From NCBI GenBank assembly GCA_013399855.1, contig VXAY01004974.1, forward strand, positions 62,001 through 126,000: 64,000 nucleotides of DNA. Reading direction: 5' to 3'. The notes beneath the pieces were generated by a model. The model saw only the letters and a program-made list of their open reading frames with translations, searched no databases and was not told where the DNA came from. Origin of the DNA: Oxyruncus cristatus. Lineage: Eukaryota > Chordata > Aves > Passeriformes > Cotingidae. The translations under genes were made by a program, and so were the position numbers. Positions within the stretch are counted from its first letter, which is position 1, and each line of letters starts with the position of its first letter. Shown here in pieces: positions 44,601-56,600 of the stretch.

Positions 44601-47600
44601 GAATTAGTGTTGTTTCAGCAGGCACTTTCTGATGCTCCCTGATGAAACCTGATCGGAATGCGCGGGTGTCGGCTGGTTTTTAGAGTTTTATAAATTTGAC
44701 ATGCAGCTTTTTTTTTTTTTTTTCAGTTTTAGAGGAATGAAAAGCGTTTTACTCTGATGAGTAAAGGCGAAGGCGGGCAGCGCCGTTCGCTGTGAGGTAC
44801 AGTAATTTCTGCCAGACGCTGCGCGGGGTGAGGAGCCCCCCAGCCTCACCGGTGAGACCCCTAGGTGGAGCTCCAAGGCCAGGTTTGCGGCACGCTGCTC
44901 TTTCGCTGGGAAACGCGCTCTCTCACCAGTCATCTCCACCTCGCCGAGCGGTGTCCGCGTTGGCAGCCAGCAGGGAGGGAGCGCATCCCTGCTGCTCCAG
45001 CAGCCTGCCAGGCTTCCACTATAAACTGCTTTGACCGTGGTTCTCACAGCATAATTTCAGGATCCTTTTAGCAGTCAGCACAGGGACGCAACTGTATGTG
45101 GGATGTGATTTGGCATTTTCAAGCCAAGTTCATTTCATTGCCCTCACTCCTGGTAATAAACTGAGCAATTCGGGTGCATGTGCTCACAACATTGGACTAG
45201 CCACACATGCCACCCCAGTTTGCTCTGGCTCTGGCTGAGAACAGAGTAAGTTCATGTGTGTGATCTGTTTGGTCTGACTGATCTTGTGAAAAAAAAGGCA
45301 CAAAAGAGAGTCAAGAGACCAGTTACAGCACAAGGCTTGCTCCCACAGCATTTGTCTGGGGGATACCATCCAAGTTAGTTTGTGTCTTCTTTTTCCAGTG
45401 TAAAAAAGGGAAAATACGTTGACAAGCCCTTTAAAGGGGCTTGAAGGTCAAGAAAGCACTGCTTTGTGCAGTTATTCCACCTTATTTCTGATTTCTCCAT
45501 GATAGTCAGCAATATAGACTGCACCACAAATATAATCCAACAGGTCTATTTAGGGCATTTTCAGGTAGAATTTACCACAGCATGGTACTGTCTAATCTGT
45601 AATGCAGTAGCCTCTAATGGCTTGACCATACTCTTTCTGAATGTAGAAGGAAAACTGAACAAGCCAAACAACAGAAATCTAGCAAAGAGTAAACCAGTTG
45701 TTTCGCTCCTGGTGAACTCAGCCTTTTCCATATCTGAAGTATGTTCCTATGTATCTAAGTATGTATTTTATCTCTCCTGAACAATTAAAAGCCCATTTCT
45801 GTGAGCCATAGTTCTGTATTTCAGATGTCCAAATATTCTGCTCCCACAAATTAAGACATTGCATGAGACTAAACCACAGGATCAAGCCCAGGCTTTGTTT
45901 TCAATGCCTTTGCCAGCACAGTTCACATTGATACTTATTTCAAAGGGTAAAAATGAACAAGTAAGCAATACAAAATTAAAACCCCATCTGGTGTGCTAAT
46001 AACAAAACATATAGATGTGGGGCAAGGTATAATGAATGCAATTCATTTCCTCACATGAAAGAATGACCTCCATAACTCACTGGAGACTGTGCCACTCATG
46101 AGTTATGGGTCATTCCTTTTCTGGTGAAAATAAATTTTACTGCACCATCGTCTATAGCCATGTATTTTTTTTCTCTCTGCGTAAATTCAGAAAATGGGGA
46201 AATGTAATCCCCTGTTTTCTTGTATTATGTTCAAAGAAGATATCCCCTTACTATAACATTGTTTTAAATGTTTTTTACTAAGTGACATATGCTATATTTC
46301 TTTCTTATATTCAATGACTAGACTTTACATTAAAAAATGTGGCATTTATTTTTGAGATATTGCTACTGTTAATAAATTCCTTAATCGGCTTTCCTGCATT
46401 TGCAATACAGGTTGAATCCTTGAGTTTAATCAAAGCTTGTGTTATGCTAAAGAATATTTATTACAACATCAAATTTGTATTGTAAAACTTCCTTTTTAAG
46501 TTGTTTTAACTTAGCTATGAATATTTTTTCTAAACTGAAACTTGACATATAGCATGTCATCAGTTAAAAACCTATTTTTAATCCCTTTTTAAAACAGACC
46601 TTTATTATTATTTGTTATACAAGAGCAATGTTTAAAAAGTTAAAAAGATAAATTGCTATTTTTTTGGAGAATTTCCTCTGCCTGGGTAGATGTTACTGAA
46701 ACTGAAAAAAAAAAAAGCAATGCCACTAGAAATCAGGAGAATTTGTTTCCTAATAGTCAAGTTATTCTGTACACCAGTGGATTCTACAAAAATTGATCTT
46801 TTTTTCCTCCTACTTCATCATCTTTTCTGATGTGTAAACTTCAAGGAATTGTAAAGCTTTTGTAGCGAGTCCTGCACTTCCTCAATTCCCACTGAAATGC
46901 ATTCCTGAGCACCTGGGGGAGCTTGGCTCCCTGTCCTGCCTAAGTATTAACTGCAGCCACATTTCAGACTATCAAAACAGAGGCTACTTGGATTTGAACG
47001 TCATTTCTTTAAGTAGAATTCGTGGTCTTCAGGGTGAATAGAAGAGTTTTCAGAGTATTGCATCAATTGACTGGCATTTCTGAGTGGGTGGTAAGTTCCT
47101 ACCAGGGAAGGACAACAAGTCCCACTGTATCACTTAAACCCCCTTCTTGCCAGTGGGTGAAATCATGCCCCAATGAAAATCAATGGGATTTGGGATTTCT
47201 CAGATAGTGTTAGTGTTCAGCCTTGATTTGGCACTCCAATATAAATGTATTTTATATTTCTTGAATATAATTTCCTTTCATACTGGCTAGGTCATGTGGC
47301 TAATTGAGAAGTGTCTTTGGAGACTGGCACTGTGTAAAGACAAGTGTTACGATTTTCCAGCTCAGCCAGTCCTTTGTGCAGGCAATATGCCCTTCTGCTT
47401 CTGCAGAGTTGAAAAACCAGGTTGTTTCTGCCATGGGTAAGATGCAGAGCACCAACGAGGGGGTGTCCCACACAGGCTCTAGCACCTCCTCCAGGCAGGA
47501 TCTGTTCAGGATGCGTGAGGTTAGCAATAACAATAGTGTTTCTTTTCTGAAATGGGGCAGTTCAGGCAGGAAGACTGCTATGGCAAGTATCCATGAGGAG

Positions 47601-50600
47601 AAGTATAGTGGCAAAAAAATGTTTCTAGGATCAGCTCCCCCATTCTTACAGACATGTCTGAGCTGCTTGTAGGCAATTTCATTACATTTTCAAAAACCTC
47701 TCCCAGATTCAAATGGGTATCTTCAGCAGAAATAAGCCATTTGAAACATTTCCTCTTTAAATCATGCCACTTCACTTCATTGTCCCAGGTAAACAAAATC
47801 TCTTAATAGTTCATAACAGTTCCATAGAGTATATTGTATCTGGGTTCTTTTATAGGTCTTTTGATTTAACAGCTATCTCGGACAGTAGGGATTGACTAAG
47901 GTGATCATCTCAGAATTGAAGAAATCTCACTAAATACTTCTCTGAACAATAATTTCAAAATGGAATCAGTTTAGTTTTGGGGTTTTTTATTTCTCTGATC
48001 AGAAAATCCAGTCTTAGTCTGCAGTTACTGATGTTTGTTTTCAGCTCTTTTTGCATTCAGTGCCTTCTGGGTAGCAGAGAAATGGCATACTGGAAATGCA
48101 ACAAAGAGATAATAACAGATCACTCCAAGGACGTTATCTATTCTGCTAACCATCTAACATACAGCAGGGAATAGAACATGACAATAAAGCATTTATCTTC
48201 TCCTTGCCAAAACGTTCCTGGTATCAAAACAAAGTTGACTGTTGCTCAATGGACTAACATTACTTATCCCTTTTGCTACTGATAGTTACAGCTGCTATTT
48301 TTTTTTCTGCTCTCAGACTGCAGGATTTCAGGAGATTCTAAGTGAAATTGAAATTTTAGCTTTGATTGTGGGATGCTTATGTCACGACCTTGACCACAGG
48401 GGAACCAACAATGCCTTCCAAGCCAAGTAAGCTTTCTAATTCTTACTATTTTAATTTGGTTTTCTTCCACAGGAGAGCAAAAGGTGACCAGGATATAGAA
48501 TGAGGCATTAATTTCAAGCCTCCTAGGCCAAGGCCAAGTATTCTTATTCCTGTATGCGGTGAGGGACAATCCATCTTTATCATTCTCTGTTCCTTTAGGT
48601 AATTGCTGGCCTGTCCTCTGTAGCAGGCTGTTGAACTGACACCACATATTAAAATGTGGTGCCAAAACTTGATGTTCTTTTCAGGCTCAGCTATTACTGA
48701 TTCTGGTATTGAACCCAGGAAACGTCTAAATTGTCTGTCTGGGTTGTTCTTACTGACTGGAATGCATGATATGGAGTAAAACCTTGTTTCCTTATTAAGA
48801 AGAAAAGAAAATAAGTAAAACTGAAATAATACTTTCACACCAGTATAAGTAAGCATACATAAAGTAATTCCTAGCTTATGAAGTATGAGGCCATTCCATC
48901 CTCCTGGAGCTGTGGTGCAGATCATCTGCAGCGGGTGGCTGGAGTAGTTGCGTCACCACATACCCATCAGTTGTGGAGCACACAGGCTCCTTGGGGTGTA
49001 AAAATGCCTCGTCCCTGGCCTGCCCCACAGGCCAGAGCACATAGAGCACATGCTACCGTGGACAGGAGTGGGCTGACTGCCTTCTGCAATGGTCAGTACC
49101 CACCAGAACACAAAGCTGATGTGAAATCTTGCTCTCCAGACTGTGACCAATTCTGAAAATGAGTTTTATTCTATTCAAAGTTCTTATGACCTGATTTAGC
49201 AGCCCTGACTTGCATGTATTTATTTTTACTGTCCATGCTGCTGCCATCAGGCACAGTGAGGTCAAAGCAGGCTTGTGGAAGTTTTGAGGGTGGTAGTTCT
49301 TACCGTGGTGGTAAGGGAACTCCTTTGACCGTGGTCAAATCCATTCCAAAATCTGTGCTCCCTGAGAACAGGCAGGACAACAGAAAATGTCCCCTGGCAA
49401 CATCCTGGCCAAGCTGTCAGACACAGAGACTCCTTCAAATCCCATGTTGTTTTCTTCACTCCCTAGGTCCTCTACAGTCAGAATATGACACCCTGCAGCA
49501 CTCTTGTCCTGCAGATCCCAGTGGTCAAATGGTTGTCCAAAGACAGCGTAATGCTTTATTATCCTATTTTGCCCTACCTTTTTCAGAAATACTCTACAGC
49601 AATGCGAGAATGCACAGGCTGCTGCATTTCAGGGGGCAAGTTGCCTCAGTGAACATCACTCAAACTGATGTTTCTGATGTTCGCTAAGCTGCCGTTTCCT
49701 GAGGTATTGGTGTTGCCATACAATCTCAATGAAACAATGACACTGCCTGGATCTTCAATCACCATAGCAAGGAAAATCAATTGCAGTGCTCAAAAGACAG
49801 AGCTCGTGGTGCAAAGGTTACCAAGCATTGCTAGATGCTTTTTTGCAGCGGAGACTTGAAGAGAATCAAAATAGACGAGACAAATGGGAAGGAAGCTCAG
49901 CTGATTGATGTTTATATTCCTAATTTACAAGGAGACCTAAAATTTACATCTTAGCCATTTGAGGCTCTGATTAAGTTAACTAATTCTCTGCTGTAACATT
50001 ACACAACAGTATCACATGCAGAGGGATGGCTCTGTTGAAGGTGTAGGGTTTCAGCACTAGGCTGCTATCACTTATACTTGTTGTTTGAGAATGGAGTACG
50101 AAGAGGGTTTTATGACTCCATAAAGAAACTGCTGAAGACATTTAATGAAAGACAAACATTACCACACATGCATAAAACATCCCTGAAAACAGAAGCTGTA
50201 GTTTTCATAACCGCAACTATGATTAATTCCTCTAACCTGACATAAATTTAAGCATCACTTTTTCCTGTTTTATCTTCAGTGTTCGATACTGCTGTTTCTG
50301 TATGATGAAAGTTCAAGAGGTATATGATGGAGACAATATCACAGTTGTTTGAAATGGCTGTGTTATATATCTCAGCATCACATTCTCTATGGACAATGTT
50401 TCCTGGACATCCTTCTATCTAATATAGCTGCTTCTGATAATTAAGTATCAATATGGTGCAGTTTTATAGTATATGCTCCTAGGAGACTTTCTGTCTCTAG
50501 CATAATCTCTTATTCTCATTTCTTTGGAAAGAAAACCTATCTTGTTGCTTTAGACTGGCTCCCAGAAGTGAAGTAATGGTGAACAGTGACTATTCTGACA

Positions 50601-53600
50601 ATCCAGTCCCACTCTCTGCACCTCCCAACAATTTGGAATTTTATAATTGTATTCTATAGATTTTTATCCTTAGAAAAACTTAGAAAACCCACCTGCTCTG
50701 TGCATTTTGAATCTGATTTTGGTTTAGACAATAAACATGATGAGAAAATACTAAAGCAATTCTAAAGCAATGTTAAACTTTGCTTTTATATTCACTGCTG
50801 TCACTTGTGGGTTTTTGTTTACCTTAGTGAGTTTACAATACTGACAGGACCTCTGTGCATTTGTAGTTGGTTTTTTGTTGTTGTGTTTTGGGGGCTTATT
50901 TTAAGAGTTTCTAATTGCCCATTGTAAGCCATTGTGTTTATGTCTATTAAGAGTTAAAAAAACCCAAAGTGGCAGTGGAACAGCCAATCCTAGACCGAGG
51001 ACGTTACTGTGTGTCTTTACTGCACGGTGGTGCACCCCTGCTGTTGCTGAGGCACTTGGAAAGTTGCATTACAGAATTTCTTGTAGAAAAATTTTTAGTC
51101 AGCTGATGATATTTAGCAAAGTCTGAAACGTAAATGCTTTGTATCTGGCTTTAAATTAGTATTTTTGATCTTGTCAACTGTCTTAGGTGTGGTTGCTGAA
51201 ATGGAGGTGAAAAGTGTGGCTTCGTGCTTTTGTTACTAAGTTGTCTCTAAAACCTGCTTCGTAAGCAGATGAACAGTGTTTGTTCACTCCACATGTTCTG
51301 TTTCAGGAGTGGATCAGCCTTAGCTCAGCTCTATGGCACCTCTGCTACCTTGGAGCATCACCATTTCAATCATGCTGTCATGATTCTCCAAAGTGAGGTA
51401 CAAAAGCATTACTATTAATCTCACTGTAAGCTGTTGGGCAGTTTCAGCAGGAGAAAGGAAATACCACACACGGTACCTTTTTAATGTCCTCTCCTTGAGG
51501 AATTATTTATTGGTTACCACAAAGGTCACAACTAGCACAAAATTAAACAACTACAAATGCTGATCATAGAGCCCAGAGATTATATTTGTCTCAATCAGTG
51601 AGGGGCAATGAGAACATATCCTAATCATACTGTCAGCTTTTCTCAGTCTTCTCACATATATCCTGCTCAATGGTTTATAGGTAGCTGAAACAAGCTCTTA
51701 TCTTTCCCCACACGTATCATATTCAGAATATCACAGTCATCCTTTAATGCACCAATTTAATTTCTTTGACAGTCTTTCTGTAATCAGTATTTTTGTGGTG
51801 GTTTTTCATATTTTTAATAAATTATTTTTAAAAATTAGTATCAGCAATATCATGTTGTCCAAAGTACCGTGATTGCTTTGCAGATACATATGAAGACATA
51901 GTTATTGCCTAGAATGTCTTGTGTGTAACAGTATATACAGCATGCACTACCCCAGAGAGAAAAGGGGAAGGGTGGACATGCAGTCCTTACAAAACACTGG
52001 ATTTACACAGGCAGGTTGTTACAAAATGAATTCAGTAAATACAAACCCAAAATCTGTTGTTCATGCTGCACAATTGGAGACCACATGCTGATCTGCAGTA
52101 ACTTCTGAAGAGCATCTGGGAATGCCCTGTGATCACAGACAAGTGGGAACAGGGGGGATGGCTTTAGCTCTCTGTACACTGCCAGAGAGATTTGTCAGGG
52201 GACTGTGTCTGTAGTGATCAGTTTCCTGACCTTATATTTAAAAAGTAAACATAGGAAAGGAGAGCACCAGCATGAGATTTAGACAGCTCAATTTGTTTAG
52301 CCTAGGCTAACTTATCTAAAAGGTGATATTAGGAATTAAATGGCTCCTTATAATACCAGGAAAAGGTGTAAGAAAAAGCAGCATTTGAATGGTGAACAGA
52401 CGAGTTCAGAATAGGAAAAAAAGGAAAGGTTTTTTTGGTTTGATTTCATTTGGTTTTTTTCCTAAACTAATGACTCTATTCAGCCTCTGGAACAAGGTTT
52501 TCTGGAAAACAGTGAGTTCTCTAGTTCCTGAAATCTTCCTCATAATTGAATGTCTCAAACTCAAGACTTGGACAACTCTGTGTCAATCTATTTTTTTTTC
52601 TCTATCTTTTCCAGCTTAAAAATCAATAAATTTATGAAACAAAAAATTCTTTGGACTCTAGCCCAGCTTCTTCAGAGATGTAAAGTATTACTTGAAATGC
52701 AAGTCCTCACCTTTGATCGTTCAGGCAGCTTCTTTTCCAGGTCCTCATTTCTAGTCCAGAAAATTAATCCTACAGAATTTTTGTCCAGTTGATACTGTTT
52801 GCTAATGGAACACAACACCGCTTAGTTTGGAATAAATGCAGATTTGGATCCCCCAATCTACTTAAAGACACACCATCTTTTGCCAGCCGAGCAGTCAGTC
52901 TCTCTCAAACAGGCCAAAATACCCTAGTCTGGTTTTGCTGACTACAAGGAAACACAGTATGTTGTATTTTTTCTTCAGATTTTTAGCATGTTGGATAAAG
53001 GAGGTATTTATCCCTTACTCTTGACACGTTAACCTCAGTACAGTGGCATTGGACTTAGTAGTGACGAGGTTTTCTATACTATGAAACAGGTCAGAAAGGC
53101 AATAGATATTATAGAATAACAGACAGCTTGGTAAATTACCCCTGTTGTAAGAAGTCCTCTTTTTCTGGTACATTTAGCTTTATTTTCTCCTGGGTACTTC
53201 TATTTTAATTTTTTTTTTCATAAATAAGCTTTAAATTCTCAAAACCTTCTCAATACCTAGCTGAAAAGAAATAATTTTATGCATGGTAAATTATTTTTTC
53301 AGTCCAACAATTAGCTGCTGTATTAACAAATGCCATCTCTACTTCTGGACCTTATCTCATGTATGTCCTCATACCATCATGGTTATAACAATCCTATTGC
53401 TGGAAAATTCTTGGTTTTAAGGGCATTTTAATCTTCCTAGGCAGAGGATGGCAGTGCATAACGAATGTGGGCACTATAGGACTAAATACCACCAAAATAA
53501 GACTGTTTAGCAAGAACTTCAACATTTCTATAAGTGATTAGAAAAAAAGAACAAACAACCTGTAATACTTTTATTTATGTTAATATAGTTATATGTGACT

Positions 53601-56600
53601 ATTGTCACAAAGATCACTTCTTAAGCTTACATTTAGAATTTTCCATTAATTTTGTTTCTTTATTTTTTCTGGGATTTCATAGAGGAATTACAGTGTCTCT
53701 GTCCCTCTTCTTGTTTTCAGAAATTCAGTTACAAAAGGACCTTCCTGCTCTTAAAAAGCGATGTAAAATAATTTGTTTCCTGTCATTCTGGGCATAGAGC
53801 GCCTTTCAAATTCTTAATCCACAATTCCTTAAAAAGCAGCCAGTTGGGCCCACAAAGGGTGTTTAAACTGCATATAAAGATGTGGTTCTTTAGCCTGCGT
53901 AGGCAATGGTTGTAAGACAAGGCAGTAATGGGCAGAGTGAGCAAATGGGCTGTTTTGAATGAAAAACTGATTTAGTGTCCTTGACTGCTCTAACAGCAGT
54001 TTGTGTGCCTGCAAGCAGCAGCACAGATAAATCTATTAGGTGCACGACTCAAAAGCTCCAATGCACAGTTCCCCAAAACATTTAATAAGAGGAAAGATTG
54101 AGATGTATCCATAGTTTTCCCCCATAAACTGAGTCTGTGCAGGGTCAGAGCAAAGAGTAAATCTTTACTCAAGAGGCTATAATTTCAGCAGAGTTTAGAA
54201 AAACATACCAGGTGCTTGATTACAATCGTCAGCTCTTCCACCTCAATGTAATCTCAGCAGTATTAACATTATTATTTTGTTGTAGTTTTGCCATGAATCA
54301 CGAAAACCCTGTGCTACAGGGAAACAGTAGACTAAAGAATTAGAAAACCTTTTAAAAACTTATATTGATTGCTAGTCTTTTACCTCTTTTATCTCTTTCA
54401 TTATAGGGTCACAACATCTTTGCTAACTTGTCCTCTAAGGACTACAGTGACCTTATGCAGCTTCTAAAGCAATCAATATTGGCAACAGACCTCACTCTGT
54501 ATTTTGAGTAAGTATTGGCATTTCTTGTGTTTGACAAATGAAAATTCAGAGAACTTATTCTAATGACCTATTAAATACCAATAAGGGTATATAATATGAG
54601 AAATTAGTGTTTAGCTACAGTTGAAGAGATTTAGTCTAATACTTAGTGTATCTTAGGCTAACAGAAACGTCTCAAGTGTCCAAGTAAGTTTTGCTTTAAT
54701 GTGTAATATGTCTGTATCCACCAAAAGCTAGTGAAATCCTAGACTTATACTTCAAAGCAATCCCAGGAATCAGTTGCAGCTCAGTCCTTTGATTCTTCTG
54801 TTGCTTCTGTGATCATTTCTTCAGGCACATAGAAAATCAACATTTGAGAATTTGTTTCCACCATTTCAGTGTTTCTAAACATGTATATTAAGAAATATTA
54901 TATTTAGTTACAAACCCACTTGAAGAGGTAACAAAAGCATATACTTTGCTACTTTGAAGACAAATTATGCTAATTTGCATTACATGATGAGAATAGGTCT
55001 TAAAAGGCTGAAGTGGAGAGAAGTACAATAGAATCTCTCTCATCTAGTTTTCTTCCTTTTCCCTGTTTTCAAATCAAAGCTTGTGCTAATTTATGTTTTT
55101 CAAATACCGGTAATTATTACCAAGCTCTTCCCAGTGAGAATGTGTGGGAGCATGCATGCTGTTGGAAGGGTTGTGGTGTCACCATCACATTGCACTTCTG
55201 ACATCCCCCTCTCTCTGGCACGAGCCTGCACCTGACTTATGGGGGGAAGTGCTGTTGGATGTGCAGTTTCAGTGTACTACCCTTGCAGTCTTGGCAATAA
55301 TTCATCCTTACGAATTTTCACAGAATCACAGAATATTTTGAGTTGGAAGGGACCCACAAGGATCATCAGTTCCAGCTCATAAGTGAATGGCCCATACAGG
55401 GATCAAAACCACAGCCTTGGTGTTACCAGTACCATGTTCCAACCAACTGAGCTAATCTCGGGGTCATTTTTATTTGGTGTCCACTAGCATCCCATCCCAT
55501 ACAGTTCTGGGTGTCATTTAGTAATGTTTTTCTTAGGGTGGTATACCTGGATCCTGCTCCTTTTATGTGCTGGTGAATGATACCAAACCAAGTTTCCAGA
55601 AAACTTCAAGCCAAGTCTTTACTCTGAAGTTGTTTAAGTATCCATGTGAACATTGTATCTTTAACTGTTAAATGTAAAAATACTAATGGTGTTGCTGCAA
55701 TGTTTGCTTTGTCTGTTTTTCTCAGTATGTGGTTCCAGTGCCAAGGTCTGTTTCTAAACAGTATTAGCAGTAGAAACATTGACACTCTCTCTTTCCTACA
55801 AGTCTATTGCCAGAAAAGTATTCTTAAGAAAGAATTTTAGCAAGTAGTTTTATTATAAATAACTTCTAAATATTAGTCTGTGAAGGAATTTCTCCTTGCT
55901 GACATGGATATCTTGAGCAGGACAAATAAACCCTTTCAAGCATACTCTTTTTGAAGCCGTCTGTTAGGACTGCCTGTTATCTGTGAGGCTGGTATGACAT
56001 GGTTTGCTGACAGCTTCAAGTGAAGTGGGCAGAAGTGATGGGCTGAGGACAACTGCATGAGGTTCAATGAGGCGAAGTGCCATGTCCTGCATGTGGGTCA
56101 CAACAGCCCCAGGAAGCACCACAGGCTGGGGGAAGAGTGGCTTGAGAGCTGCTCAGCAGAAAGGGCTTGGGGATGTTGGTTGACAGCTGAACACGATCCA
56201 TCAGTGTGCCCTGGTGGCCTAGAAGGCTTTGTTACTCAAAGACACTGCAAAATTGTTATAATTCAGTTTATTTCTGAAGTCCTGATGTATTATATTTGAT
56301 TATTCATGGCAAACCTTATAATTTTGGATACCAGTCGTAAGAAACCAGTAGGAAACACTAAATAGTTTCATTATACATAGCTGCTTTTCTCAAGTTGACT
56401 CCTTGCTACACTAGAAATTCTCTGTGGAGTTGGACTACTACTTCTATATCCATTGAAATGGATTTCAGAGAAAATTCTTAAAGTTTTCAGCTTAACATAC
56501 AGCCTTGAGACTCACATTTGCAGTTACTGTTTATGCATCTCTACATTTTAAATTTGAATATTTGAGGTTTCTGGGATGTCATATTCCTGAGCTCTCAGCT

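Larger units (their letters stand above)
43189..48316 (+). other. PDE11A: PDE11A intron 10 of window
   Basis: 5128 nt, phase 0. Holds T16 at 44708-44723, a CpG-rich patch at about 44760-45035, a 19-bp palindrome at 45424-45442, a long imperfect hairpin at 46051-46127 and an ancient repeat-like piece at about 47155-47200. It is the most feature-rich intron here. Confidence 0.85.

Noticed and set aside
44688..45047. 119-codon minus-strand frame across the CpG-rich patch and T16
   Set aside because: It reads through the T run as poly-Lys, and GC-rich DNA lacks stop codons by chance. Kept only as a possible retrocopy within the CpG finding.
47300..47672. Overlapping 122-codon (plus) and 104-codon (minus) open frames, considered as an old retroelement or pseudogene
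   Set aside because: No reverse transcriptase, gag or LTR motif and no parent gene recognised.
48446..48925. 159-codon minus-strand open frame, longest in the window
   Set aside because: No recognisable domain or family, overlaps intron 11 with no splice or start context, and composition resembles non-coding DNA.
49214..49687. 157-codon plus-strand open frame in intron 11
   Set aside because: No similarity to any protein I know. Lies between two well-defined PDE11A exons and joining it would break the reading frame of the known protein.
55389..55463. Stand-alone tRNA-Ile gene
   Set aside because: B box and stems are decayed, and the sequence runs directly into a CR1 tail, so it is a SINE head.
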